NCBI GenBank assembly: GCA_016714535.1
Contig: JADKDR010000005.1
Coordinates: forward strand, 371,218 to 435,217
DNA length: 64,000 bases
Reading direction: 5' to 3'
From: Bacteroidota bacterium
Lineage (GTDB): Bacteria > Bacteroidota > Bacteroidia > AKYH767-A > OLB10
Shown here: one piece after another, positions 17,551 through 27,305 of the stretch
Position numbering within the stretch: the first letter of the stretch is position 1
Layout of the letters: each line of letters starts with the position of its first letter
Position numbers and translations under genes: made by a program
The notes under the pieces: generated by a model
What the model was told of the DNA's origin: nothing
Database searches by the model: none
What the model saw: only the letters and a program-made list of their open reading frames with translations

Positions 17551-20379
17551 TTACTTATGCACTTCAATTTTACAAAAGTTGGTTTTGCCTCTAGCTGCAA
17601 CCCGCGCTATGTATAGTCCATTAACCACTTCTTGCCCCGAATTATCTTTTAAATTCCACGTAGCAAAACCAACATTACTTTTATTGTCAGTAGGTAAGGT
17701 ATTTATCAAGCGACCGTTTAAGTCGTAAATCATTATTTCAGAATTATTACCTCCGGTAGAATTAAAGTACATAAGTGTTACCTCTGAGCTTGCAGGGTTA
17801 GGGAAGCAAGTCAAATAAGCAGGGTTTGGCAAAATAAATGATTCCTCTACAAAAACGGGGGTAAATGCAGGTAATTTGCTATCGGTATATAAACGGTATT
17901 CGCCCTCAGTCAACCCAATGGCATCCTGCACATGGGAAACAGTTACACTATCACCGGTAAAATATTCATACCACCAACCTGTATGTTGAAAATAAGGGAC
18001 TATGGATAATGGATATATATCAAAATTGCCAAGTACCACAGCATTCATTTGTGAATCATTCAATCGTATTGATTTTCCGCCACCATTTAAAGACATATTG
18101 AAACTGTTCGTTTTAAATACCTGAAAATCTTTTTTTAATTTCATCAGGTTTCCAGTTACATCATATAAATGCTTGCGTGCCGGTTGGTAATAATAAAACC
18201 ACTTTAGTGGTTTTGGGGCTGTGTTGCCACCACCAAAAAGCAAGCTAACATCATAGCCTAATTCTCCAAACTGCCATAGCATTTTAGGACCCGGTACAGT
18301 ATAAAAAAATGCTGAAGCTAGTTCCATTCGCGCAAGTGCGTTTATCGTATCCTTCAAATTATAGTTTGGATTGGTGCTGTTGCCAAAGGTAATATTCTTA
18401 AACATCAACCGTTGCTCATCGTGACTTTCCATATAACCTACAAGGTGAGGAGAATTATATCCTCTGTTTTGATAAGATACACCACTAAAGTTGCTATTGC
18501 TTAACCAACCCATTGTTGCTTCATTGTAATTATGAGTCATATTACCCCAAAGCATCATACCATAATCGGCCAGCTCTTTTTCTTCTTGATTGTCGGCAAA
18601 CATTTCAAGTATTACATAGCTGGTAGGATCTATATTCCACATCACATCAGCTATACGTTTCAGATTATCAATGCGTGCACCATCATATGCATTCCAAGCT
18701 GTAATATTGCCAAGGGTGTTCTTTTGAGTAAATCCTTTTGCCAAATCGAAGCGATATCCATCTACTTTAAATTCATTAATCCAAAATTCAACCACGCGAT
18801 CAACAAAATATTCGGTGGCAGGTGCATCGTGATTCATATCGTAACAAACATTAAAATCATGTTTAGGTTGTTGATTAAACCATGGGCTGTTTGCTGCAGG
18901 CTGACTATTGCCGGCATCCCAGTATAGTTGCACCATGGGGCTTTGCCCGCATGAGTGGTTAAGCACAATATCAGAAATTACCGCAATGCCACGAGCGTGG
19001 CACGTATCAATAAATTCTTTAAGCTTATCTTTAGTTCCATAATATTTGTCCACTGCAAAGTAGTACGATGGATTATAACCCCAACTATTGTTGCCTTCAA
19101 ATTCGTTAACAGGCATGAGCTCAATGGCATTAATTCCGAGCACTTGTAAATACTCAAGTGTGTCGAGCAAAGTTTGAAAATTTCGTGGACCCACAAAATC
19201 GCGAATACACAATTCATAAATTATCAAATCAGTTTTTGCCGGCTTGGTAAAATTTGTAACGGTCCATGTATACGGAGTTTGTGCAGTTTGCAAAACTGAA
19301 ACGATACCTTGCGTTTTTCCGGTAGGGTAGGGTGTGGGGTTAGGATAGGTGGCAAGCGATATTCCTGCATCATTATTTGGGTCAACAATTTTATGGCAAT
19401 AAGGATCGCCAATTCGCAACTCACCATCAACAAAGTATTGATAGGTATATTCCTCACCAGGTAGTAAATTATTTAACTGAACCCAATAACGGTCGCCTGC
19501 CGGAGTGCGATGCATAAAATACAAACTATCGGTAGTCCACGAATTAAAACTGCCAAGCACATAAACGAAATTTTTGCTGGGAGCATACAGATTGAGTATC
19601 ACTGCGCTGTCATTTAAATAGGTAATACCATCGAGGGTATTTGTTGGCAATGGTGCTATTACCTGTTGTGGGTTTACAACAATTATTATGGTATCGTAAG
19701 AAGTAGTAATACCATCATTGGCTTCGAATACTACTTGATTATTTCCTGATTGATTAAAGGTGATATTGGTTGCAAGCGTATCGCTTGCACTTTGGTTTGC
19801 TTGTAATACACCGTTTACAAGAAAGCTTAAATCTGCATTCGCGTTGCATATACCTGTAACATTAAGATTGCTTCCTTGTGCAACAATCAATGGTTGATTG
19901 AATGATAGAGCCGGATCAGTAATTTTTACATTAAGGCCTGCTGTATAAACAGGGATAAACATATCACTGCCATCGGCATTGCGTCCAACAACACTTCCGG
20001 TGGTATTACGAAATACAAATGCAAGACTAAGTATTGTTTCGTTTGCAGGCACATTGTAATAACTGCGTATGTGATATTTAATTCTATAAAGATTATTTCC
20101 AAGCGAGGTCATGAGTACATTAGTATCGGCCACTCCCCATTGGCTCTTTACATATTTCCAATCGCTAGGACCAGAACTTAAATTGGTAATAACTCCGGTA
20201 TGAGCATAGATTGGGGGTGGAGTTTGAGCCAGTGCACCATTTCCTTTAGTTGCATCGTATATGATTGTAATAGTATCTGTATCTGTACAAAAATAGGGTG
20301 ACCATGTAAGTGGATTGTTTTGAGCAGAGGCCAACAGGTAAAAACTTAAAACCAATGATAACAAAGTTATTTTTTTCAT
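17551..20379 (-). CDS. Secreted GH13 alpha-amylase-family enzyme with T9SS domain
   Basis: This 942-residue protein has a signal peptide (ITLLSLVLSFYLLASAQ) and an N-terminal beta domain (about 20-145). A CBM48/isoamylase-N-like domain follows (about 245-345, FVYVLGSFNSW), then the GH13 barrel and a T9SS sorting domain. The GH13 signature regions are intact: DIVLNH (D470-H475), GYRFDLAKG with nucleophile D545, ILEMFAD with acid/base E592, and ESHDE with D654. It should hydrolyse alpha-1,4 (and perhaps alpha-1,6) glucans at the cell surface. The subfamily (amylase or pullulanase-like) cannot be fixed by eye. It lies downstream of a small T9SS protein with which it appears to share its N-terminal domain. 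Confidence 0.93.
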   Translation of the reverse strand: MKKITLLSLVLSFYLLASAQNNPLTWSPYFCTDTDTITIIYDATKGNGALAQTPPPIYAHTGVITNLSSGPSDWKYVKSQWGVADTNVLMTSLGNNLYRIKYHIRSYYNVPANETILSLAFVFRNTTGSVVGRNADGSDMFIPVYTAGLNVKITDPALSFNQPLIVAQGSNLNVTGICNANADLSFLVNGVLQANQSASDTLATNITFNQSGNNQVVFEANDGITTSYDTIIIVVNPQQVIAPLPTNTLDGITYLNDSAVILNLYAPSKNFVYVLGSFNSWTTDSLYFMHRTPAGDRYWVQLNNLLPGEEYTYQYFVDGELRIGDPYCHKIVDPNNDAGISLATYPNPTPYPTGKTQGIVSVLQTAQTPYTWTVTNFTKPAKTDLIIYELCIRDFVGPRNFQTLLDTLEYLQVLGINAIELMPVNEFEGNNSWGYNPSYYFAVDKYYGTKDKLKEFIDTCHARGIAVISDIVLNHSCGQSPMVQLYWDAGNSQPAANSPWFNQQPKHDFNVCYDMNHDAPATEYFVDRVVEFWINEFKVDGYRFDLAKGFTQKNTLGNITAWNAYDGARIDNLKRIADVMWNIDPTSYVILEMFADNQEEKELADYGMMLWGNMTHNYNEATMGWLSNSNFSGVSYQNRGYNSPHLVGYMESHDEQRLMFKNITFGNSTNPNYNLKDTINALARMELASAFFYTVPGPKMLWQFGELGYDVSLLFGGGNTAPKPLKWFYYYQPARKHLYDVTGNLMKLKKDFQVFKTNSFNMSLNGGGKSIRLNDSQMNAVVLGNFDIYPLSIVPYFQHTGWWYEYFTGDSVTVSHVQDAIGLTEGEYRLYTDSKLPAFTPVFVEESFILPNPAYLTCFPNPASSEVTLMYFNSTGGNNSEIMIYDLNGRLINTLPTDNKSNVGFATWNLKDNSGQEVVNGLYIARVAARGKTNFCKIEVHK

Positions 20380-20427
20380 TTTTAAATTAGTTGAGGTGAT
20401 AGATTAACAATTGAATAAAAAAAGGGT

Positions 20428-20448
20428 TAACATTAATTATTAACCCTT
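20428..20448 (-). terminator. Hairpin with T-run between two T9SS genes
   Basis: The minus strand reads AGGGTTAA, a loop, then TTAACCCT followed by T's. It is the second of two hairpins after the 257-residue T9SS gene and before the amylase, so the amylase may have its own promoter or be attenuated here. Confidence 0.55.
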
Positions 20449-20490
20449 CGTATTACTTGGAATTATTAGTTTTTTGCTTCTAAATAAAAA

Positions 20491-20518
20491 GCGGTAAAGG
20501 AAAACTTACCTTCACCGC
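20491..20518 (-). terminator. Rho-independent terminator of the small T9SS gene
   Basis: On the minus strand GCGGT-g-AAGG ... CCTT-t-ACCGC forms a stem with one mismatch and is followed by TTTTTATTT. It begins 24 bp after the stop of the T9SS gene. Confidence 0.7.
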
Positions 20519-20541
20519 GGATGAAAAGCATGAAAACTATC

Positions 20542-21315
20542 TTAACGATTTACGTTTACTTTTTGAGTTGACACGATACTTCCGTTTGCTTCTAAACGTA
20601 AGAAGTAGATGCCATTTGCTACTGAACCACCTGCATTATTATCTGCATTCCAATCGTACACATATGCTTTACGACCAATTTGAGCTTCGTTATCAACAAT
20701 AGTCTTAACTAAGTTTCCTACCAAATCGTAAAGTTTCAAAGATACGCTATTGTTATTATTTACCAAAGAATAACCTAACTTAGCATATGTTGATACCGGG
20801 TTTGGATTACAGGCAAGAAAAACTAGTTGCGAAGTTGGAGCATCCAAAGACTGAGGTGTAGCTAATGGTACAATAATATCGGTACAAGCACCAGTTGAAT
20901 CAAATCCTTTGCCTTCGTTGGTCCAAGTGCTCATATCACTTTGCTCACAAAATACCATATCCAAATGGTATGCAATGTTTGGCGCAGTAACACTGTAGTA
21001 AGTAGCTGGAATAAGAGAGATGCTAAATGATCCGGCACCATTCCCGAACATAATAGCTGCAGGGTTATCTTTTTGAACAACATTTTGCCACTTGCTAATA
21101 TTGGGATCTGGGTCGAAGCCAACTCCTGAGTGCATATAAGCATTAGCAGCAGCAGGATCAATCGCTGCTCCTGGCGCGCAAGCTTGACTTACATCAAGGG
21201 TTAGGGTAATTTGGGTATTCATGTCGGCATTGGCAGGCGACATTACAACTACTTGTGCGTTGGAATTTAATGCTGCCCCAGCGCAAACAGCTACGAAGAG
21301 TAATTTTTTAATCAT
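20542..21315 (-). CDS. Small T9SS-sorted protein related to the amylase N-terminus
   Basis: The 257-residue protein has a signal peptide (KLLFVAVCAGAALNSNAQ), one beta-rich domain (about 25-165) and a T9SS sorting domain (FLACNPNPVSTYAKLGYS, then NGIYFLRLEANGS). The beta domain contains YMHSGVGF...ISKWQNVVQ and a pattern resembling YAHTGVI...DWKYVKSQWG in the amylase encoded just downstream. I infer an accessory glucan-binding or surface-anchored partner. No catalytic motif is visible. Confidence 0.75.
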   Translation of the reverse strand: MIKKLLFVAVCAGAALNSNAQVVVMSPANADMNTQITLTLDVSQACAPGAAIDPAAANAYMHSGVGFDPDPNISKWQNVVQKDNPAAIMFGNGAGSFSISLIPATYYSVTAPNIAYHLDMVFCEQSDMSTWTNEGKGFDSTGACTDIIVPLATPQSLDAPTSQLVFLACNPNPVSTYAKLGYSLVNNNNSVSLKLYDLVGNLVKTIVDNEAQIGRKAYVYDWNADNNAGGSVANGIYFLRLEANGSIVSTQKVNVNR

Positions 21316-21665
21316 CTTTTTTTATTTTTTTTTGTTAGACTTAAATATTATCAAAGTGTAAAAGTAACACTAAGTTGTTACGTATCAAACAAATTAACGA
21401 AAAGTTTTCAATACATAATTGGTGATTTAAAGGATGTTTTAGTATAGGTATGAACTTGAACTTATAGATTAAACAATGAGTACTTAAAACTGACCGAATC
21501 TTTTTGAATAAAAATAAGATGGTTGTTTTTACTTAATCAGGTAGTTTGCAATTTATCAGGCTATCCGATTTGTAGCTAGAAGATTTTTGTTTGTCATCCA
21601 CACCCTTATTTGCATACCTATGAGTATTCAAAAAAGATTAATTTGTAACGGAAAATCTTCAAAAA
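21316..21665. other. Intergenic region
   Basis: No gene is visible on either strand. It must hold the promoter of the minus-strand T9SS gene. I see an approximate TAcacTTTG on the minus strand near 21355, but it does not fit the consensus exactly. Confidence 0.3.
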
Positions 21666-21692
21666 AAATCCCATCAATTCTGACGGGATTCT
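21666..21692 (-). terminator. Terminator of the M13 peptidase gene
   Basis: AATCCCATCA (21668-21677) pairs with TGACGGGATT (21681-21690) with one mismatch, and on the minus strand it is followed by a T-run. It begins 6 bp after the peptidase stop. Confidence 0.75.
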
Positions 21693-21695
21693 GTT

Positions 21696-23768
21696 TTACT
21701 TAAAAATTCTCTTACCAGATTTTTGCTCTTTCTTTTTCTTTCTAAACATTTTATCTCCAGGCTTAATACCAAATGCTTCGTAAAATGGAGGGAAGTTCAT
21801 TAACGGAGCATTGCAACGATAAACACCAGGCGAATGAGGATCAGTCATAATGCGCTGTGCCATTGCGGCATCACGAATATTATTTCTCCAAACTTGCGCC
21901 CAACCGATAAAGAAACGCTGTTGTGGTGTAAACCCGTCAATTAATGTTGGGGAAGGGCGACCACGTTGCGTTTGCATAAATGCATCGTAGGATATTGTTA
22001 TTCCTCCAAGATCTGCTATGTTTTCGCCTAACGTAAGTTCACCATTTACATGCACCGTATCTAATACCATAAAGCTATTAAATTGCTCTACCAACATTGC
22101 AGTTTTCGCAGCAAACTTTGCTGAATCATCAGTAGTCCACCAGTTTTTCAAATTACCTTCAGCATCAAAGTTACGTCCTTCATCATCAAAACCATGTGTC
22201 ATCTCATGACCTATAACTGCTCCAATACCTCCGTAATTTATGGCATCATCTGCATCGGCATTAAAAAATGGAGGCTGTAAGATTCCTGCAGGAAAAACAA
22301 TTTCATTATACGAAGGATTATAATAGGCATTAACCGTTGGTGGCGACATCATCCATTCGGTGCGGTCTACAGGCTTGCCTATTTTGCTAACCATGTAATC
22401 AAATTCAAATACACTTGCACGTTTTATGTTGGCATAGTAGGAGTCCTCTTTAATAGTTAGTTTGTCAAAATCTTTCCACTTATCAGGATATCCAATTTTC
22501 TTTATAAAGGTTGATAATTTTTGTAAGGCTTTTTGTTTGGTAGATTCTTCCATCCAGTCGAGAGCAGTAATGCGTTTTTCAAAAGTTTGTCCAATGTTAG
22601 TAACCATTCTAAGACAACGCTCTTTGGTTTCAGGTGTAAATGTGCGATTGCAATATTCTTGTCCAAGCAATTCGCCAAGGTTACCATCCACAGTATTCAA
22701 AACACGCTTCCAACGTGGTTTCATTTCTTTAGTTCCCTGCATGGTTTGCGAGTAAAATTTGAAGCTTTCGTTTACCATGGCATGATTCAGATAGCCTTGC
22801 GCATTGCGTATGGCATTCCATTCCAGATAAGTTTTCCAATCTTCAATGGGCATATCACGCATTAGGGTATTTACCTCGCTAAAAAATGCAGGATTATCCA
22901 TTATAAAGTATTCTGCTGCAGGAGCCTGAATTAGCTGGAAAAAATTTTTCCAACCAAACAATGGCATTTTTGTATCAAGGTCGGCAAACGAGATTTTATT
23001 ATATGTTTTTTCGTTATCTCTACGTTCAACGCGTGTAAGCGATACTTTAGCAAGGCGCGTTTCAATTTCCATAATTTTGTCGGCAACTAATGCAGTGCGA
23101 TCACTTTTTCCAAATGCGACTTCAAAACTACTTGTAATGTATTCTTTATAACTTGCACGTATGTTTACAGTACGTGGATCATCTTTGAAATAGTAATCAC
23201 GATCAGGCATACCAAGGCCACCTTGTCCTATTTGCGGCACTACCAGGGTGCTATTTTTGGCATCGGCAAATGCATAGAAATTAAAGAAAGGCGCCCCAAC
23301 CCCTCGAAACATATTATAAACCAATTTTACTCCTTCTTCTTTGGTCTTAATGGCTGCAATAGCTTTTAGGTCTTCCATAATAGGGGTAATGCCATCGGCC
23401 TCAAGCTTCATGCTGTCCATACCTAACTTATAAAGTGTACCAATTTTTTGGGTTGAACTGCCGGGTGCTGCGGTGGCACTTTGCTGTGCACATTCTTGTA
23501 AAAGTGTTTTAAGCACTGCGTAATTGTACTCCTGCACTTCGCTAAATGCTCCCCAACGGCTTTCACTTGCCGGAATCGGATTGTTTTTCAACCATCCGCC
23601 ATTCACATACTGATAGAAGTTTTCAGTTGGCTTTGTTGAATTATCAAAATTTGAAAGCTCTACCGGTTTGTTTTTTGGTAGCGATCCTGTTTTTGATGGC
23701 TTGGCCTGCCCAAAGCATACAGCCGTAATGCTTACAGCAAGCAGAGTAAAAGTAATTTTTTTAGTCAT
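21696..23768 (-). CDS. M13-family zinc metallopeptidase (PepO/neprilysin-like)
   Basis: This 690-residue oligopeptidase has a signal peptide (ITFTLLAVSITAVCFGQ). The zinc motif HEMTH lies at about 521-525 with the third ligand Glu in GENIAD (about 582), and NAYYNPSYNEIVFPAGIL is the typical stretch before the active site. The order of M13_N and M13 domains and the length are normal. It should degrade short peptides in the periplasm or at the cell surface. The last 15 residues are unusually basic (RKKKKEQKSGKRIFK), an odd tail for this family. Confidence 0.93.
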   Translation of the reverse strand: MTKKITFTLLAVSITAVCFGQAKPSKTGSLPKNKPVELSNFDNSTKPTENFYQYVNGGWLKNNPIPASESRWGAFSEVQEYNYAVLKTLLQECAQQSATAAPGSSTQKIGTLYKLGMDSMKLEADGITPIMEDLKAIAAIKTKEEGVKLVYNMFRGVGAPFFNFYAFADAKNSTLVVPQIGQGGLGMPDRDYYFKDDPRTVNIRASYKEYITSSFEVAFGKSDRTALVADKIMEIETRLAKVSLTRVERRDNEKTYNKISFADLDTKMPLFGWKNFFQLIQAPAAEYFIMDNPAFFSEVNTLMRDMPIEDWKTYLEWNAIRNAQGYLNHAMVNESFKFYSQTMQGTKEMKPRWKRVLNTVDGNLGELLGQEYCNRTFTPETKERCLRMVTNIGQTFEKRITALDWMEESTKQKALQKLSTFIKKIGYPDKWKDFDKLTIKEDSYYANIKRASVFEFDYMVSKIGKPVDRTEWMMSPPTVNAYYNPSYNEIVFPAGILQPPFFNADADDAINYGGIGAVIGHEMTHGFDDEGRNFDAEGNLKNWWTTDDSAKFAAKTAMLVEQFNSFMVLDTVHVNGELTLGENIADLGGITISYDAFMQTQRGRPSPTLIDGFTPQQRFFIGWAQVWRNNIRDAAMAQRIMTDPHSPGVYRCNAPLMNFPPFYEAFGIKPGDKMFRKKKKEQKSGKRIFK

Positions 23769-23790
23769 TTTTAATAAGTTATTCTTTGAA

Positions 23791-23925
23791 TTATTTTATA
23801 CATTTTTCACAAACTTCTTTAGCAGGTTGCAATGCTTTAAATATTTTTTTTCCCAGAAAGTATATAGCCGCAGTTACTATTCCAGTTACACATATAATTT
23901 GCCAGTCAACCAGGTTATTATTCAT
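23791..23925 (-). CDS. Small membrane protein with C-terminal CxxC (FeoB-associated-like)
   Basis: A 44-residue frame begins MNNNLVDWQIICVTGIVTAA, has one membrane helix, a KKIFKAL patch, and ends VCEKCIK. The layout (short N-terminus, one helix, Cys pair at the end) resembles FeoB-associated Cys-rich membrane proteins. No feo gene is near, so function is open. It lies just upstream of the M13 gene on the same strand. Confidence 0.45.
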   Translation of the reverse strand: MNNNLVDWQIICVTGIVTAAIYFLGKKIFKALQPAKEVCEKCIK

Positions 23926-24036
23926 TGCTTTAGTTTGAGGTGTCAAACTTAATTATTTATTCAATAAGAAATATTTGTATTCTTGTTCAATGGAAATATC
24001 CACGGCATTTTTATTAAATATTTAACCAAATACCCC

Positions 24037-25363
24037 ATGAAGGCACATTATCAGCTCGTTATTAATTTGGCCTTGGTTGCTTTGTTGTTGGTATATGCCA
24101 TCCCAATGTTATATGCTGTTCCTACTGCCGATGATTATTGCTCAGGTGTATATCAACATTTAGGTTTTGTAGAATTTATTTTATACTATGCTAAGCTTTA
24201 CACCGGCCGATTGGGTGCCGTGGCACTCATGTATTTTACTCCCCTTGCCGGATCGCCTGTTTCTTATAGCTTTGGATTACTTGCTTGTTGGGCGTTTTTA
24301 ATTTTTTCTATTTTTCTGTTTTCGTATAAACTTTTTTCAAAACCTGAAATAAGTACAACGTTTGCTTTGCTTTTTAGTTGTTGCTATATGGCATGCCTCA
24401 TTAACCCGAGCGAAACCTTATATTGGTTTACCGGTGTGGCAACGTATACTGTAGCGGTGTCATTTGTATTTTGTTTGTTGGGTTTTATGCAATTTAAAAC
24501 AAATGTGCTAATTGCATTAATGTGCATGGTGCTAGGATTTATTATTCCTTTATTCAGTGAGTTGTTTATTATTCCGCTCTTATTTTTACTGTGCTATATA
24601 AATATTAAAAAGGCTGTTTTTTCGTTACATCTTCGTGTCAATGCGCGATATGCTTTAGTTGGTCTTGTTACTGGCACTGCTTTATTTGCATGCATGCCTG
24701 GCAACTGGGTTCGGCTAGATCAATATCACAACAATCTGAATCTGTTTTCAGCTGCTGGTACCGCACTTTTTTATTCAATCATTTTTATTTTTAGAATATC
24801 ATTTCATCCCGTTATGATTATTAGTTTATTCTTAATTGCAATTTATATAGATGAGATAAAACAACACACCAAATTGCGCGAAATAAAGGGACAATTACCT
24901 TATAATGGGGCAATGTTTTTAATTTTTATGGCATGTTTCATACCTGCTTTTTTTACAGGAATATTAGGACAGCACCGCACCATAGATGCAGTTATTCCGT
25001 TTGTGATTTTTTTGTTTTGGTATTGGGTTTTTTTGCTTAGCTGGGACTGATGCATTTATTCATGTAAAAACATTTTTACAAATACGAATTATTCGGATTA
25101 TCGCTGTTGTTTTAGTAATCGCCATAGTTTCATTTGATGTTATTCTAATATTAAACGAATGGATAAGTGGCGAATTATCCAACTATAAGCAAGAGCAAGA
25201 AGGTCGTATAATAAAAATTAGTAAAGCCAATGATGCTCATTTGTATGCAGTTGATAGTTTGAAACATACCAATACGATACTTTATAAATACGATATAAAA
25301 CCTGGCGACAGCACTTTTTATATTAACTATTGTATGTGGGAATACCTACAACAGAGTAAGTAG
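24037..25363 (+). CDS. DUF6056-like polytopic membrane protein (frameshifted)
   Basis: The start MKAHYQLVINLALVALLL is followed by PTADDYC, an ADDY-type motif near the first periplasmic loop as in DUF6056 membrane proteins. There are about ten membrane helices. The frame breaks at the T7 run 25028-25034; removing one T continues into GTDAFIHVKTFLQIRI, one more helix, and a soluble C-terminal tail ending YCMWEYLQQSK. The restored protein is about 441 residues. I chose ATG 24037 over an upstream TTG. It is probably an envelope enzyme of glycosyltransferase type; no donor is known. Confidence 0.65.
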
Positions 25364-25458
25364 AGTTTATAGTAAATGTGCTTTCCCAAATTTGGTAATC
25401 AGTTGCAAAAAGTGGCTTATTGAATTTATCATGAATATTATCGTGTTGCGAAATAATT

Positions 25459-25466
25459 TACCTTTG
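25459..25466 (+). promoter_or_regulatory. Probable -7 element of the 25.5-kb lipoprotein gene
   Basis: TACCTTTG matches TAnnTTTG and lies 38 bp before the ATG. No -33 element is clear. Confidence 0.35.
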
Positions 25467-25504
25467 CCTACGTAATAAAGGAAGTAATCTTAAAACCAAA
25501 TCGA

Positions 25505-26437
25505 ATGAATAAATTAAAAATCAGCATGCTTGCTTTGTGCTTTGCAGCAACATTTACAGCATGCAAGAAAGAAAAAGATGATGAACTGCAACTTGATGCA
25601 CAAACCGAACAGCACAATAAAGATGCGAATTATTACCGTGGCGAAGCCGATCAGGCAGATAATGATATTAATAACACGCTGCGCGATATCCCAGCATTTG
25701 GAAAGACTGCCGGCTTACAATCCGATCCATTATGTGGATGTACGGTAGACTCAAGTCAATTAAGCCAAAAAACCTTGTTTTTTAATTTTGATGGAGTTAC
25801 CCCATGCTTTAGCCCTTCGCGCACACGTAGCGGGCAAATAAAGGTACAATTGATTAGCGGGAATTTTTGGAGTGATGTAAATGCAGTAATTTCTATTCAG
25901 TTTATTAATTACAAAGTTACAAGGCTAAGTGATAATAAGTCGGTAAAGTTTAATGCATTTAAGACATTGCAAAATGTAAATGGTAATGATTGGTTAGGTT
26001 TTTTATTAGGAAGCAAAGCCCTTAAATATCGTGAGCGTGCATTTAATATAAACGTTGATTTTGATAACGGCCAAACAGCCATATGGAACAGTGCTCGCAC
26101 TACCGAGTGGACTTATTCTGCTGCTACACAACGAATTTCTTTTAAAGCAAATGGCGATACAATTGTTAATGGACACTCCAATACAGATAGCTGGGGTAGC
26201 AATAGATTTGGAACCGGTTTTGTGATAAACTATAATTCGCCATGGAGCAGTAATACATATTGCGGACTATGGAGGCCGGTAAGCGGTGAAGCCGTTAATC
26301 ATATTAATAATAATCAGTATAAGCTTACCTTAGGTGTTGACCAACAGGGTAACCCAAGTACTCTTAACTGTGCGTATGGATACAAGATATCCTGGGTGGT
26401 GGATGGCAAAACAGGTAGCAAGGTGATTAGTTACTAA
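25505..26437 (+). CDS. Hypothetical lipoprotein
   Basis: The 310-residue product has a lipoprotein signal peptide with lipobox TFTAC followed by KKEKDDE. An acidic linker leads to a beta-rich body with a CGC pair (DPLCGCTVDSS) and many Asn/Trp. I recognise no family. A strong terminator follows, so it forms a single-gene unit. Confidence 0.65.
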   Translation: MNKLKISMLALCFAATFTACKKEKDDELQLDAQTEQHNKDANYYRGEADQADNDINNTLRDIPAFGKTAGLQSDPLCGCTVDSSQLSQKTLFFNFDGVTPCFSPSRTRSGQIKVQLISGNFWSDVNAVISIQFINYKVTRLSDNKSVKFNAFKTLQNVNGNDWLGFLLGSKALKYRERAFNINVDFDNGQTAIWNSARTTEWTYSAATQRISFKANGDTIVNGHSNTDSWGSNRFGTGFVINYNSPWSSNTYCGLWRPVSGEAVNHINNNQYKLTLGVDQQGNPSTLNCAYGYKISWVVDGKTGSKVISY

Positions 26438-26460
26438 AAATAAAAGTATAACATAGCGTG

Positions 26461-26490
26461 TGCCACCTAATTAGGTGGCATTTTGCTTTA
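26461..26490 (+). terminator. Rho-independent terminator
   Basis: Stem tgccaccta (26461-26469) pairs with taggtggca (26472-26480) and is followed by TTTTGCTTTT, 23 bp after the lipoprotein stop. Confidence 0.8.
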
Positions 26491-26577
26491 AAAGAAATTA
26501 ATAATTGCTTATTCATAACATTTTGTATTGTTGCATTATTAAGAGCGGCACATCTATATATTTACAACATTATTTAA

Positions 26578-27300
26578 ATGAAGATTATCAAGATGAGAAA
26601 AATAATATTTTGGATATGCATTCCACTTATAGGAATAATGCAGAGTTGTTCGGATACGGTTGTAGGCGAAGGCGATGTAATTACGAACAAACGTAAAGTG
26701 AGTACCTTTAAGCGCATTAAAGTTGAGGCTACAGCTGATATTTACGTTAATATAAGTACAATAAATGAGCTGACGGTAACAGCGCAAAAAAATATTGAAG
26801 AACTAATTCACACTAAAGTGATTGATGAAACACTTATAATATACAGCGACAAAGTATACAGTACTGATGAAGGAGTAGTTATTCAATTAAATTCTAATGA
26901 CCTATCCTATATAAAGGCAAGTGGCGCAGGCAATGTATTTTGCAAAGCACCTTTAACAACACAAGACCTTGATCTAGAGCTGTCGGGTGCTGGCACTATG
27001 GAACTTAATGTAGCAGCAATAACAGTGAGCGCTGACTTGTCGGGAGCAGGACTAATAAAATTAAAAGGTAATTGCAACGAAGCAAAATATAAGGTGTCGG
27101 GTGCCGGTAAACTTGACGCGTTTGAATTGGTAGCAGATGAATGTAAGGTAGACTTAAGTGGAATAGGGGTAGCAGAAGTAAATGCTAGTGAAGAACTAAA
27201 TGCATCGGTAAGTGGTGCTGGCAATGTATATTATACCGGAGCAGCTACTAACTTAAAAACTAATATTTCGGGTTTAGGAAAAGTTGAACGTAAAAATTAA
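26578..27300 (+). CDS. Head-GIN domain (DUF2807) lipoprotein
   Basis: This 240-residue protein has a lipoprotein signal peptide (lipobox IMQSC). It is followed by the repeating SGAG/LSGAG turns of the DUF2807 right-handed beta-helix-like domain (ASGAGNVF, LSGAGTMEL, LSGAGLIKL, VSGAGKLDA, LSGIGVAEV, VSGAGNVYY). Such proteins are common outer-envelope lipoproteins in Bacteroidota with no known activity. The start could also be the second ATG at 26593. Confidence 0.85.
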   Translation: MKIIKMRKIIFWICIPLIGIMQSCSDTVVGEGDVITNKRKVSTFKRIKVEATADIYVNISTINELTVTAQKNIEELIHTKVIDETLIIYSDKVYSTDEGVVIQLNSNDLSYIKASGAGNVFCKAPLTTQDLDLELSGAGTMELNVAAITVSADLSGAGLIKLKGNCNEAKYKVSGAGKLDAFELVADECKVDLSGIGVAEVNASEELNASVSGAGNVYYTGAATNLKTNISGLGKVERKN

Positions 27301-27305
27301 ATTAA

